A DNA stretch of 64,000 nt from Candidatus Paracaedibacter acanthamoebae (GTDB taxonomy: Bacteria; Pseudomonadota; Alphaproteobacteria; Paracaedibacterales; Paracaedibacteraceae). The stretch's first letter is position 1, and every line of letters starts with the position of its first letter. Position numbers and translations under genes: made by a program. Location of the stretch: positions 2,223,690 through 2,287,689 of the forward strand of contig NZ_CP008941.1 in assembly GCF_000742835.1 (NCBI RefSeq). The letters are read 5' to 3'. Below are positions 41,856 to 51,471 of the stretch, one piece after another. The notes under the pieces are model-generated. The model was not told the origin of the DNA. It made no database searches and saw only the letters and a list, made by a program, of their open reading frames with translations.

Positions 41856-43943
41856 TTAATTTTTATTTTTATTTTTACTTTTATTATTTTTCTCAGGTTC
41901 ATCAGTCACAGACTTATCCATACCCTTGATTTTAAGTAGATTTTTGTTTTTGCTATAGTCTGCTCTCACTTTAGAGAAGTCTACTGTCTCCCCCAATTCT
42001 TCTTGCAGTTTTGCTGCATTTTCCTCAATATATTTGTCAACTTGCTCGTCAATAATTTGTTTTTGTTCTGTGGTTCTGTAATTATTATATTCCCATAACA
42101 CCCAATTCTGCCAGACCCACTTTTTCTCAGGATCGACAGTGTGAATAGCCTGACGATAAATATCTCTGAATCTTTTAATCTTTGTTTTCCACTCAGGCGC
42201 TACACTAGATGTTGTTGAAAGGTTTTCCTCTATGACTTGTTTGTTTTTTGGCTGAGAAGTGCCCGTATCTTTATCCTCATCCCATTCAAATTCAATGTTA
42301 TCTTCATCATCACTGTCTATCTCCATACTTTGCCGTCTGGTTTTCATTATGTCTCTCAAAGTAGCAAGCATAGCAGATTGGGTAAGGGGTTTTTCATTTT
42401 CATATTGGGTTTTAGTTGATGTTACTGGCTTGAATATTGTAAAGATAGGTACAAATTTTTCCTCTTCAATTTCTTTTTTAATTGTGCGTAATAAATCTAA
42501 CTCCTCCGAACTTAAATTTACTTTTTTATGTGTTTTTATCTGATCTAATAAGGATTGTTGCTCGCTTTTTTCTTGAGAAGTGTCTTGCGCAAATGGTTTT
42601 TGTTCAGCTTTTTCCTTTCGTTTCTCTTTCCCTTTATATACTGTGCTGCTTGTTAGCTGCGGCTTAGCGTTAAGAGTTAAAGCTTGTGGATTAGAAGGAG
42701 GGGGAGGCGCCCAGGACTGGGGAGCAGAACTAGAGCTAGAACTCGTTGCTGTAGGTTTAGGAACAGCTAGCATATCGGGGAAATTTAGGTCAGCAACAGC
42801 TCTAGACTGTTGATCACTACTGTGTTCCCTTTCAAGGTCCTCAATTTTTTCTTTATCCTGTCTTGCCGCTTCTTCTAGCTGTTGAATTCGCTGTTGAAGT
42901 CTTTCTAGTTCTTCATTCGGCGCTTGACGTGCTTCTTCCAGCTGACGTTGCCGCTCCTCTAAAGCCTGTTGAGCAAGGCGTTGAGACTCTGTTAGTTGGT
43001 TAATTTTCTGTTGAAGTCTTCCTAGTTCTTCATTCGGCGCTTGGCGTGCTTCTTCCAACTGACGTTGCCGCTCCTCTAAAGCCTGTCGAGCAAGGCGTTC
43101 AGACTCTGTTAGTTGGTTAATTCGCTCTTGAAGCCTTCCTCGTTCTTCATTCGGCGCTTGGCGTGCTTCTTCCAACTGACGTTGCCGCTCCTCTAAAGCC
43201 TGTCGAGCAAGGCGTTCAGACTCTGTTAGTTGGTTAATTTGTTCTTGAAGTCTTCCTAGTTCTTCATTATGAGCTTCTTGTGCTTCTTCCAACTGCTGTT
43301 GCCGCTCCTCTAAAGCCTGTTGAGCAAGGCGTTCAGACACTGTTAGTTGGTTAATTCGCTCTTGAAGTCTTCCTGGTTCTTCATTCGGCGCTTGGCGTGC
43401 TTCTTCCAACTGCTGTTGCCGCTCCTCTAAAGCCTGTTGAGCAAGGCGTTCAGACTCTGTTAGTTGGTTAATTCGCTCTTGAAGTCTTCCTAGTTCTTCA
43501 TTATGAGCTTCTTGTGCTTGGGCCAACCTCTGTGTCGCATCTGCTAACTGGTTACGCAGCTGGTTAAGTCGGGCGTTCAGAAGTTGTAATTGCTGAGGAT
43601 TGATGGCGTTATCGGCCACAGGAATAAGCGGCGCCTGAACTGGTTGAGCATTACGCTGTATAATGCCCTGAGCCAAAGGAGGTTGCTGCTGCTGAAGGAG
43701 CTGCTGTGGCTGTAGTCGTCTCTGCTGCTGTAGGAGTTCCGCATTAATTTCTTGTGCTATAGTTGTTAAACCATTAACGGCTAGGTTTCTGGAGACCTGC
43801 GGCTGATGCTGCCTTACAAATTCATACAAAGTTCTTTTTTGATCGGCGCGTGACATGCCGTGCAAGTTATCCAGGTTAAATGGTTCTGCCGTATGGGAAG
43901 CTGAGCTTAATAAGGCAAGGCAGAATAAAGATCGTATTTTCAT
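41856..43943 (-). CDS. Exported coiled-coil protein, unit 1 (39-residue repeats)
   Basis: A 695-residue orphan. A signal peptide (MKIRSLFCLALLSSASHTA) is followed by a short head, FNLDNLHGMSRADQKRTLYE, shared in pattern with the partners at 45253 and 49152. A Gln-rich region (70-125) precedes a long coiled coil (about 125-385) made of six 39-residue units such as RLQERINQLTESERLA. The second half (390-695) is a charged, Ser/Thr-rich region ending in NNKSKNKNKN. It starts 89 bases after the barrel gene OMP1 on the same strand, so the two are probably one transcript. Surface or periplasmic role inferred; no homologue recognised. Confidence 0.7.
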   Translation of the reverse strand: MKIRSLFCLALLSSASHTAEPFNLDNLHGMSRADQKRTLYEFVRQHQPQVSRNLAVNGLTTIAQEINAELLQQQRRLQPQQLLQQQQPPLAQGIIQRNAQPVQAPLIPVADNAINPQQLQLLNARLNQLRNQLADATQRLAQAQEAHNEELGRLQERINQLTESERLAQQALEERQQQLEEARQAPNEEPGRLQERINQLTVSERLAQQALEERQQQLEEAQEAHNEELGRLQEQINQLTESERLARQALEERQRQLEEARQAPNEERGRLQERINQLTESERLARQALEERQRQLEEARQAPNEELGRLQQKINQLTESQRLAQQALEERQRQLEEARQAPNEELERLQQRIQQLEEAARQDKEKIEDLEREHSSDQQSRAVADLNFPDMLAVPKPTATSSSSSSAPQSWAPPPPSNPQALTLNAKPQLTSSTVYKGKEKRKEKAEQKPFAQDTSQEKSEQQSLLDQIKTHKKVNLSSEELDLLRTIKKEIEEEKFVPIFTIFKPVTSTKTQYENEKPLTQSAMLATLRDIMKTRRQSMEIDSDDEDNIEFEWDEDKDTGTSQPKNKQVIEENLSTTSSVAPEWKTKIKRFRDIYRQAIHTVDPEKKWVWQNWVLWEYNNYRTTEQKQIIDEQVDKYIEENAAKLQEELGETVDFSKVRADYSKNKNLLKIKGMDKSVTDEPEKNNKSKNKNKN
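42870..43540 (-). repeat. 117-base tandem repeats, about six copies
   Basis: In-frame 39-codon units within the unit 1 coiled-coil gene. The marker CTTCATT recurs at 42911, 43028, 43145, 43262, 43379 and 43496, exactly 117 bases apart. Two variants alternate irregularly (CGGCGCTTG versus ATGAGCTTC after the marker), which points to unequal exchange. Confidence 0.85.
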
Positions 43944-44032
43944 TTTTATATCTTCTATTTAATTTGTTTTTTCAATAGGTGGGCTGTTTTCTTCCCCTAA
44001 CAACAGTTTATAAAGGCCGTCACTATCATCAG

Positions 44033-44803
44033 TTACAATGAATAAGACAGGCGAAGCATCAGGGATGAAATATACGGCTTAACTTTGGTAGAGACTGATT
44101 CTCTATCTAGGTCTCTTTTAATTAATCGGTATGTTTTGATGGGACCATACAGGGCGATGCGGCCTTCTAAGCCAACTTGAACTTTGTCAATCTTCTTTTC
44201 AATTCCAACGCCAAAAACAGGAGCGGTTTTCCATTTTGCTTTTACAAAGTTGTCCGACCCTACGATTGCACCACTGCCGAGATCAACATTGTCGACATTG
44301 TAAGTATATTTAAAGCGGCTGACATCGACGCCAACCAATCCATAAAGACGATATGAGTCAGCAATCTTGCCCCCAACACGTACCACTAAGCTTGTGTTTA
44401 AATGTCGAGATAATTTTGGATCTAAGCTACGTTGGGTGAAGAGAGTCCCATTCCCCATTAGATCAAAAGATTCATCATTGATAGTATTTCGAAGCTGGCT
44501 ATTGACTCTCCCTTGACCAATTTGAAATTCCGGACAAATAAATAAAGGAAGCTGGGTTAGATCGTAAGAAGTACCAAAAAAGAAGTAACCATTCGCCTTA
44601 TTGCCTGAAAGATGCCGGCCATCTGTAAATGTTAGTTTGTTTCCTTCAAAGTTTATCATAGATCCGTAGCTTTTACCCCCCATGTGGTCCCAGGAAAGAG
44701 CTACCCCCATGTAAGGGTTACCAAAAACTGAAGCATTGGCTTGGCCTATGGTAGTCGATAATAACAACACGGCAAGGGATGGTGCAACATACTTTATTTT
44801 CAT
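44033..44803 (-). CDS. Outer-membrane beta-barrel protein, unit 1 (OMP1)
   Basis: 256 residues from ATG 44803 (AAGGAA ribosome site). A signal peptide (MKIKYVAPSLAVLLLSTTIG, cleaved after QANA) is followed by alternating hydrophobic strands: VALSWDHMGGKSYG, GYFFFGTSYDL, CPEFQIGQG, RLYGLVGVDVSRFKY, KTAPVFGVGIEKKID, and a C-terminal strand ending LRLSYSL with an apolar final residue. The layout fits a small OmpA/OmpW-like or Opa-like barrel. It is paralogous to OMP2 (48051) and OMP3 (51472), and each is followed by a coiled-coil gene. An envelope or adhesin role is inferred. Confidence 0.75.
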   Translation of the reverse strand: MKIKYVAPSLAVLLLSTTIGQANASVFGNPYMGVALSWDHMGGKSYGSMINFEGNKLTFTDGRHLSGNKANGYFFFGTSYDLTQLPLFICPEFQIGQGRVNSQLRNTINDESFDLMGNGTLFTQRSLDPKLSRHLNTSLVVRVGGKIADSYRLYGLVGVDVSRFKYTYNVDNVDLGSGAIVGSDNFVKAKWKTAPVFGVGIEKKIDKVQVGLEGRIALYGPIKTYRLIKRDLDRESVSTKVKPYISSLMLRLSYSL

Positions 44804-44895
44804 GGATATTTCCTTTAAGTTAATCAGTGGGGCGCCTCCCTGTTTATTGATATAAACGCTTATATCCATAATCTCAGGCGGCATTTCTGTAGGAT

Positions 44896-44924
44896 GTTTT
44901 ATCAATAAAATTATAATATGTCCA
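44896..44924 (-). promoter_or_regulatory. Predicted promoter of OMP1
   Basis: -35 TGGACA (44919-44924), 17-base spacer, -10 TAAAAC (44896-44901). The surrounding 30 bases are closely related to those at 48921-48950 upstream of OMP2, and both lie about 98 bases from their ATG, which supports function. Confidence 0.55.
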
Positions 44925-45252
44925 CATTATATATAATAAAAAATCACGTTGTTTATGATATATGAAAGCAATAACATCACCTTTTTATTTTTTTAAGTAA
45001 TTGTATTAAAAGTATTATTTTCGCTTTGTTTAGAGAAAATTTTATTTGTCCGGGTGATAAAAATATAAATTATAATCCATAATTTTTTGCATCACTTTTC
45101 TTTTTTGATATAAATAGCTAATTTAAAGTATAGGATGAAGGGACATCCCTTAAGGTTCTTCATTTTATTGCCGCTCATCATGAAAAGGATTCCATGAACG
45201 GCAATTGGGACCAAGCGAGGGATGAGGTTCTGAAGGTGCTATCTTGTCGTGG
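44925..45252. other. 328-base spacer between units 1 and 2
   Basis: AT-rich DNA upstream of the OMP1 promoter and downstream of the unit 2 coiled-coil gene. The strongest structure is TTGCCG / CGGCAA at about 45169-45206, a hairpin with imperfect inner pairing; AAGGGATGTCCCTT-like palindromic sequence lies beside it (about 45140-45155). It may end the unit 2 transcript. Nothing else seen. Confidence 0.4.
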
Positions 45253-47966
45253 CTACTGACCATGAATAAAAGGGAAGAGGACTCTTCTTACTCCAGGTGA
45301 TGTAGTTGTTTGCTTCCTGACCTCTAGAATGTTAGGACTTGTAGGGGTTCTTGGTAGGGGATGTGGATCCGAATTTTCTTTTCCTTTATTTCCCTCTACT
45401 TTTTGCGCTTCTTGTTTTATAGCGTTGTAGAAACTTTTGAATGGTTTAAACTCTTCTTCCTGCTCTAGCAGTCTTTTGTGAGCCTCTAGGAGCTCTTGCA
45501 TCAATTTATCCAACTGCTGCTGTTGAGTGTCATTCGTCTCTTTTTGTTTTCTATTTTCTTCTTGTAGATTATGAACTTGGTGCTGTGTTTTCTCCAGCTG
45601 CATTTGTCGTTCTTCTAACATCTCTTGTTTAACGTCATTAGATTCTGTTAGCTTTGTAATTTCTTCTTCCAGATTATAGACTTGAAGCTTATAAGCTTCT
45701 TGGGCTTCAGCCAGCTGATGTTCCGTGTGTTGGATTTTATTTTCTGCTTGTTCCAACTGATGTTGCTGAGTGTCTGAGGTTTGCTGCTGAGTTTCTGTAA
45801 GCTCTATTAGATTTTTAATTTTTCTTCTAGACTATAAATTTCATTTTCATGCCCATTTCTAGCAGCAGCAAATTGAAGTTCTTTCTGTTGCAGCTCATTT
45901 TTTGCTTCTTCCAGCTGCATTTGTCGTTCTTCTAACATCTCTTGTTTAACGTCACTAGATGCTGTTAGCTTTGTAATTTCTTCTTCCAGCTTATGGACTT
46001 GAAGCTTATGAGCTTCCTGGACTTCAGACAGCTGATGTTCCGTGTGTTGGATTTTATTTTCTGCTTGTTCCAACTGATGTTGCTGAGTGTCTGAGGTTTG
46101 CTGCTGAGTTTCTGTAAGCTCTGTTAGATTTTTAATTTTTTCTGCTAGGCTACAAATTTCATTTTTATGCTCATTTCTCGTAGCAGCAAATTGAAGTTCT
46201 TTCTGTTGCAGCTCATTTTTTGCTTCTTCCAGCTGCATTTGTCGTTCTTCTAATGTCTGCTGTTGAACTTCACTAGATGCGGTTAGCTTTGTAATTTCTT
46301 CTTCCAGATTATGGACTTGAAGCTTATAAGCTTCTTGGGCTTCAGCCAGCTGATGTTCCGTTTGTTGGATTTTATTTTCTGCTTGCTTCAGTTGAATTTG
46401 CTGAGTGTCTGAGGTTTGCTGCTGAGTTTCTGTAAGCTTTATTAGATTTTTAATTTTTTCTTCTAGACTATAAATTTCATTTTCATGCCCATTTCTAGCA
46501 GCAGCAAATTGAAGTTCTTTCTGTTGCAGCTCATTTTTTGCTTCCTCCAGCTGCAGTTGTCGTTCTTCTAATGTCTGCTGTTTAACGTCATTAGATTCCA
46601 TTAACTTTGTAATTTCTTCTTCCAGATTATGGACTTGAATCTTACGAGCTTCCTGGACTTCAGCCAGCTGATGTTTGGTCTCCAGAATTTTATTTTCTGC
46701 ATGCTCGAGCTGAATTTGGTATTCTTCTAACGTCTGCTGTTGAGTTGCATTAGAAATTCTTAATTCTCTAAGTTGCTCTTCGAAACTATCAACTTGCCCC
46801 CTATAAAGCTGTTGAATTGCTTCAAATTGACGTTGTTTATTTAGAATTTCATTTGTTGCAGAATTAAGTTCCTGTTGGGTATCAGCTAAAATCTGTTGCT
46901 TTTGTTGTCCGCTTTCAATTAAATCGGCAATCTGGTCGTGAAGTTTTTTGATTTTTTCTGCATGTTTGTCTTTGGTGTGCGCAACTTCATCTTCTTTCCT
47001 CTTAAGGAGGTTATTTGCTATATCTAATTGATCTTGGATAGCATTTAAAGCTTGCTGGTCAAGCTGTTTGCTTGTGGTTAAGTCATTTAAGTTTTGAATT
47101 AATAAGGTAATTTGCTGCCCATATTCCCGCTGAACTTGCTCAAGTTCTTCTTGCTTAGCATTATTCTCCCTAATCGCAGTTTCAAGTTTTTGTTGTAATT
47201 CATCTAAAGCTTGCTGATCAGATTTTTTCTGCTTTATCAATGTTGTAATTTGCTGTTGAAGTTCCTCAGCTTCCTGATAATAATCACTTTGAGCACGCTC
47301 TAGTCTTTCTTGTTTAGCATTAATTTCGCTCCTTGCAGTCTTAAGTTGATGCGTCACTCTCGCTAAAGTCCCTTGACTACCTTCTTTCTCTTCTAGCAAT
47401 GCTGTAATTTGCTGTTGAAGTTCTTGGGCTTGGCGAGCGTGTGTATTGTGGACCTGAGTAAGCTCTAGTTGTTTAGCATTAAAGTTGTTATTTGCAGCTC
47501 CCAGCTGTTGCTGAAGGGTTGATATATTTAATTGATCACGGCGCTGCGAGGTGGTTAAAGTCGCAACTTGATTTTCTAATCCTCTGACTTGATTTTGTAG
47601 TTGACTAAATTCTGCCTGTTGGGTGGCAAGCTGGAGTCTCACGGTTGTTAGTTTTTCCGTTTTTCTTCCCAGTTTTTCAGTCAGGACCTGTACCCGAGGA
47701 TCCACTCTTGGCTGGAGAAGAGATTGTTGTTGTCGTTCTTTTATTGAGGTGTTAATTTTATAGGTCTCAATTGTCAGATTTCTAACGGTCATATAAGTAG
47801 GGAGCGATGGGTTATATTTTCTTACAAATTTATCCAAAGTTTGTTGCTGAGCCACTGCTCCTTTGCCCCGCAAACTATCAAAATCAAAGGGTACTTCGTT
47901 AAATGGTTCTGCGGTATGGGAAACTGTGCTTAATAAAGCAAGGCACATTAAAGATCGTATTTTCAT
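45253..47966 (-). pseudogene. Exported coiled-coil protein, unit 2, frameshifted
   Basis: From ATG 47966 the frame encodes a signal peptide and head (MKIRSLMCLALLSTVSHTAE, FDFDSLRGKG) and about 700 residues of coiled coil, stopping at 45807 (SLEEKLKI). The coiled coil resumes in another frame and runs to 45253, ending TSPGVRRVLFPFIHGQ. The shift lies in an A5 tract (plus-strand T 45819-45823). The two intact sister repeats have A6 at the same place (for example 46454-46459), so one base is missing here. Restored length would be about 904 residues. It starts 84 bases after OMP2. Possible switch, lesion or sequencing error. Confidence 0.7.
45660..46640 (-). repeat. 318-base tandem repeats, about three copies
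   Basis: In-frame 106-codon units in the unit 2 coiled-coil gene. The marker GCTCATTTTTTGCTTC recurs at 45893, 46211 and 46529, exactly 318 bases apart, with high identity between units. The frameshift lies in the 3'-most unit. Confidence 0.85.
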
Positions 47967-48050
47967 TTCTATATCCATCATTAAATTTGTTGGTTTTCTA
48001 TAGACTTACAACCCCTTCGCCATAGCAACGTTTCCCAAATGCTGAAGGTT

Positions 48051-48822
48051 TTAACACCCTAAAGCATAAGATAACCGAAGCATAACCGAAGAAATGTAGG
48101 GATTCACTTTTGTTGATACTAGCTCTCTTTCTGCCACTTGTTGCACCGTTCTCGACGTTTTGATCGGACCATAAAACGCAATACGATAGTCCAGGCCGAT
48201 TCTGATTTTGTCAATTTTCTTGGCGATTCCTCCTCCAAAAACTGGCGCAATTTTCCATTTGGATTTGATAAAAGTTTGGAAGCCATTGATCTCGGCCGAC
48301 GTGGTCTCAACATTTTCGACAATATAGCTATATTTAAAACGACTAACATCGGTACCAATAAGGCCATAAAGATCGAAAGATTCGAGGACTTTACTCCCCA
48401 GGCGCACAATAAAACTTGTGGTCATTTGTCGACGGAGCTTTGGTTCCATCCGACGTGGCAGGAGAGTACCAGAGCCTAAACGTACATTCGGATCAGGGGC
48501 AGTATTTTTGATTTGACTCTGGAAATCCCCTTGGCCAATTTGAAATTCGGGACTGATAAACAAGGAAATTTTTTTTAAATTATAAAAAGTTCCAAAAAAT
48601 ATATAACCATTCATTTTGTTGGCGCATAAAGATAAACCATTGGAGAAAGCTAATCTGTTTCCGGCAGGATTGGTTAAAATACCATAACTTTTACCGCCCA
48701 TGTGGTCCCAGGCCACAGCTAAGCCGGCGTAAGTTTCATCAAAAACGGCGGCATTAGCTTGATTCAAGGGGGGAGAATAAAAAAATTAAAGCAAGGGAAG
48801 ATGAAATATATTTTAATTTCAT
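48051..48822 (-). pseudogene. Outer-membrane beta-barrel protein, unit 2 (OMP2), frameshifted in signal peptide
   Basis: ATG 48822 has the same AAAGGAAAT ribosome site as OMP1 and opens MKLKYISSSLALIFLF, then stops after 22 codons. The barrel frame (48767-48051, 238 residues: WDHMGGKSYG, PEFQIGQG, DLYGLIGTDVSRFKY, KIDKIRIGLDYRIAFYG) lacks a leader. Deleting one C from the C6 tract (plus-strand G 48768-48773) fuses them as ...LFSPLNQANAAVF, which aligns residue for residue with the OMP1 leader. A single homopolymer change therefore controls export of this protein. Phase variation, decay and sequencing error are all possible. Confidence 0.75.
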
Positions 48823-49151
48823 GGCGATTTCCTTTATTTATTTGTGATTGTGGATTTTCAATAATTTTATGTAAAATTGATTTTTGCCCATACTTTCGCA
48901 GGCTTATCGTTCGGAATAGTAACAATAAAATTATTTTTTGTCCATAATTTTAATTAAAATTAACTTTGACTGTAGTTTGTTGGGGTGTAAATAATTGAAG
49001 TGTAATGGTAAAATTATCTTTTAGCAATAGTTTGCAAGCTATCAAGGGGAAAGCCTTTTTTATTGAGAGGAGAGCTTTCAATAGCTCTCTATAGTTGTTC
49101 CCTTAAAAGATAGCTATAATAATATGCTGTAAAGGCGGGTATTTGGCTGGC
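48823..49151. other. 329-base spacer between units 2 and 3
   Basis: Holds the OMP2 promoter and a hairpin GAGAGCT / AGCTCTC (49070-49089, six-base loop) 63 bases beyond the stop of the unit 3 coiled-coil gene. The hairpin may terminate unit 3 transcripts, but no uridine tract follows. Otherwise AT-rich and empty. Confidence 0.45.
48916..48944 (-). promoter_or_regulatory. Predicted promoter of OMP2
   Basis: -35 TGGACA (48939-48944), 17-base spacer, -10 TACTAT (48916-48921). It matches the OMP1 promoter region at about 22 of 30 positions and lies the same distance from the start codon. Confidence 0.55.
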
Positions 49152-51338
49152 TTATGGCTTCTTAGGAACGGTAATTTCTTTCGGAGCGGTAATCTGTTTG
49201 GGGGACTTAAATATAAATTTTAAAAAGAACACTGATCCTATAATAACCCCCGCCGTAGTACCAGTGCATAAAATTACTCTGTTCGTATAAGAAAGTTGAT
49301 AAAAGTACCCCTTAAGCAACCCTAATATATTTTCGTTGGCAGGGAATTCTTGATTGGGGTTTTCCAGTTTTTGCAGTGTCTCAGGTGGGGGTGTAGGGAC
49401 AACTGATGCGATCGTTTCCGTTGTGGGTAAAGAGACAATTGAGGGGCCTGTCTCTACTGTTTGGGGTGTCTCCTCCCTTATTGGTTGTCGAAGTTCAGCA
49501 TGTAAAATTCTAGTTTTAGTAGGGGGACGCATGTTGCAAATCTGCTGCAATAGTTGTTCCGTTACTCTTGCCTCCAATATTGCCCCCTGCTTTATACTTT
49601 CTTCTTTTTCCTGTTTAATTAAATCCAGAGTAGCTTGGAAGTTAGATTCTGCCTTAGACAGTTGATTTTTCAGCTCCTCAAATTCTTCTGTTTGTTTTGT
49701 ATGTGCCAATTTAATTAGAGTAAGTTCACTTTGATTTTTTTCCTGAACTTGCTGCAGCTCACCTCTTAAATTTGTTAATTCTTGCATAGTTGTAGAACAA
49801 GAGTCGGTCAGTACTAAAATTTTTTTCTCGAATTCTATTGTTCTGAGCCGATGGTCGTTTGTGGCTTTTTCAAGCTCTTCTTTTTTTATTTGAAGTTGAT
49901 GATTAGCTTGTTTGAGGGCATCTTGTAAGTTTATTAAATCTTTTTTCTCATTTGATTGAGCTTCTCTTAATTCAGCTATTTCACTCTCAAATTGTTTTTT
50001 TTCTTCATCTTGATGGCTTTTCACTTTTTGAAGGTGTTGTTGCGCTGTTTGCGCCTCCTCCTCAGCCATTTTAATTTGGGCCTCTAACTCTAATTTTTCA
50101 TTTGTTAAGTTTTTAATTTCTGCTTGAAGCCGTGTTTCTACATTGTGTTGCTCGCTTCTCATTTGTTCAAGGTGTTGCTGCGCTGTTTGCACCTGCGTTT
50201 GAGCCATTCTAATTTGGTCTTCTAACTCAAGTTTATCATCTGCTAAATTTTTGATTTTTGTTTCAAATTGGTTTCTTTCTTCAACTTGTTCTTCTCTCAC
50301 TTGTTCAAGTTGCTGCTGAGTTGTTTGGAGCTCTTCCTGAGCTGTTTTAATGCTATTTTCTAACTTCAATTTATCATCTGTTAAATTTTTGATTTCTGTT
50401 TCCAGTTGGCTTTTTTCTTCAGCTTGTCCTTCTCTCACTTGCTCAAGTTGCTGCTGAGTGGTTAGCAACCGGTCCTCAGCGATTCTAAGCTGTGTTTCTA
50501 GCTCTACTTTGTCCTCTGTTAAGGCCTTAATTTCTGTTTTAAGCCGTGTTTCTTCATCGTCTTTCTCTTTTATCATATACTGAAGTTGTTGCTTTGTTGC
50601 TAGAAGCTGCTCTTGACTCGTTTCAATTTTATTTTCTAACTCTAATTTTTTTTCTTTGAGCGTTTTAACTTCTGTTGCAAGGTGGATTTTTTCTTCGTCT
50701 TGCTTATTTTTGACTTGCTCCAGCTGTTGTTGAGTTATTTGCAAGGCATCCTCAGCCATTTTAATTTGAGATTCTAAACGTGATTTGTCTTCTGTTAAGT
50801 TTTTTATTTCTGTTTCCAGCCGCATTTTTTCTTCAGTCTGCTTCCTTCTTGCTTGCTCAAGTTGCTGTTGAGCTATTTGCATTTGACCCCGACCAGTTCT
50901 AACTTGATTTTCTAATCTTAATTTGTTTGCTGTTAAGGTCTCAATTTGTGTGCCACAGAGGGTTTTTTCTTGAGTATGTTGTATTTGTTTCACTTGGAGG
51001 GAATTACTGGTATTTCTTAACTCTTCTTCCAATCTTCTGATTCTTCCTATAAGCGTTTCATTGCGTGTTGTTAGGGTTGCCTTTTCAATGGCATGATTCG
51101 CTTCTTTTGCACAGGCGATAAGAGCTAAACTAGGTGTTGCTAAGGATGGAATTTTTTCCCGAGCAAATATTTCTTCTGGAAGACTGGTTAAAAAATTATG
51201 CAGTGTTTGGCGTTTTTGTGGTTCCAGTCCTGACAATTGAGTAAAATCAAAAGGACGGGGGCTCTCTTCCATGGCAAAGGAGACTAAACCCCATAAGGTA
51301 AAACATATAAGAGACCATATTTTTAGTTGTAGTGTCAT
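49152..51338 (-). CDS. Exported coiled-coil protein, unit 3, with C-terminal membrane anchor
   Basis: A 728-residue orphan. A signal peptide (MTLQLKIWSLICFTLWGLVS) is followed by a head with FDFTQLSGLEPQKRQTLHNF, the same pattern as the unit 1 and 2 heads. The long coiled coil (about 90-590) is built from 46-residue units such as QQQLEQVREGQAEEKSQLET. A Thr/Pro-rich linker (about 620-670) leads to a C-terminal membrane helix (VILCTGTTAGVIIGSVFFLK) and a short basic tail. The anchor is absent in units 1 and 2. No strong ribosome site is seen before the ATG. It starts 133 bases after OMP3. A stalk-like envelope protein is plausible. Confidence 0.72.
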   Translation of the reverse strand: MTLQLKIWSLICFTLWGLVSFAMEESPRPFDFTQLSGLEPQKRQTLHNFLTSLPEEIFAREKIPSLATPSLALIACAKEANHAIEKATLTTRNETLIGRIRRLEEELRNTSNSLQVKQIQHTQEKTLCGTQIETLTANKLRLENQVRTGRGQMQIAQQQLEQARRKQTEEKMRLETEIKNLTEDKSRLESQIKMAEDALQITQQQLEQVKNKQDEEKIHLATEVKTLKEKKLELENKIETSQEQLLATKQQLQYMIKEKDDEETRLKTEIKALTEDKVELETQLRIAEDRLLTTQQQLEQVREGQAEEKSQLETEIKNLTDDKLKLENSIKTAQEELQTTQQQLEQVREEQVEERNQFETKIKNLADDKLELEDQIRMAQTQVQTAQQHLEQMRSEQHNVETRLQAEIKNLTNEKLELEAQIKMAEEEAQTAQQHLQKVKSHQDEEKKQFESEIAELREAQSNEKKDLINLQDALKQANHQLQIKKEELEKATNDHRLRTIEFEKKILVLTDSCSTTMQELTNLRGELQQVQEKNQSELTLIKLAHTKQTEEFEELKNQLSKAESNFQATLDLIKQEKEESIKQGAILEARVTEQLLQQICNMRPPTKTRILHAELRQPIREETPQTVETGPSIVSLPTTETIASVVPTPPPETLQKLENPNQEFPANENILGLLKGYFYQLSYTNRVILCTGTTAGVIIGSVFFLKFIFKSPKQITAPKEITVPKKP
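49960..50960 (-). repeat. 138-base tandem repeats in unit 3 coiled coil
   Basis: In-frame 46-codon units, about seven copies with moderate divergence. They share the pattern Q-x-x-x-Q-Q-L-E-Q-V then E-x-x-L-x-x-E-I-K-N-L-T. Edges are approximate. More diverged than the repeats of units 1 and 2, so the array is probably older. Confidence 0.7.
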
Positions 51339-51471
51339 AATTTATTACTAATATTTGTTTGTTTAGTTTTGTTGTTATTATTAACAATAAAGAAATATTA
51401 GTATAGAAGTAAAAGGGAAAGAATGTTCTCAATTAACTCCTTTTACTTTTAGTATAAATAATAAATTTTAT

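Noticed and set aside
41657-41902. An 81-codon frame overlapping the end of the unit 1 coiled-coil gene
   Set aside because: It runs through the terminator and palindromic repeat copy B in a different frame, so it is not a gene.
42870-50960. Regular direct repeats that could suggest a CRISPR or other repeat array
   Set aside because: They are in-frame codon repeats (117, 318 and 138 bases) inside coiled-coil genes, with no spacer-repeat alternation and no cas genes.
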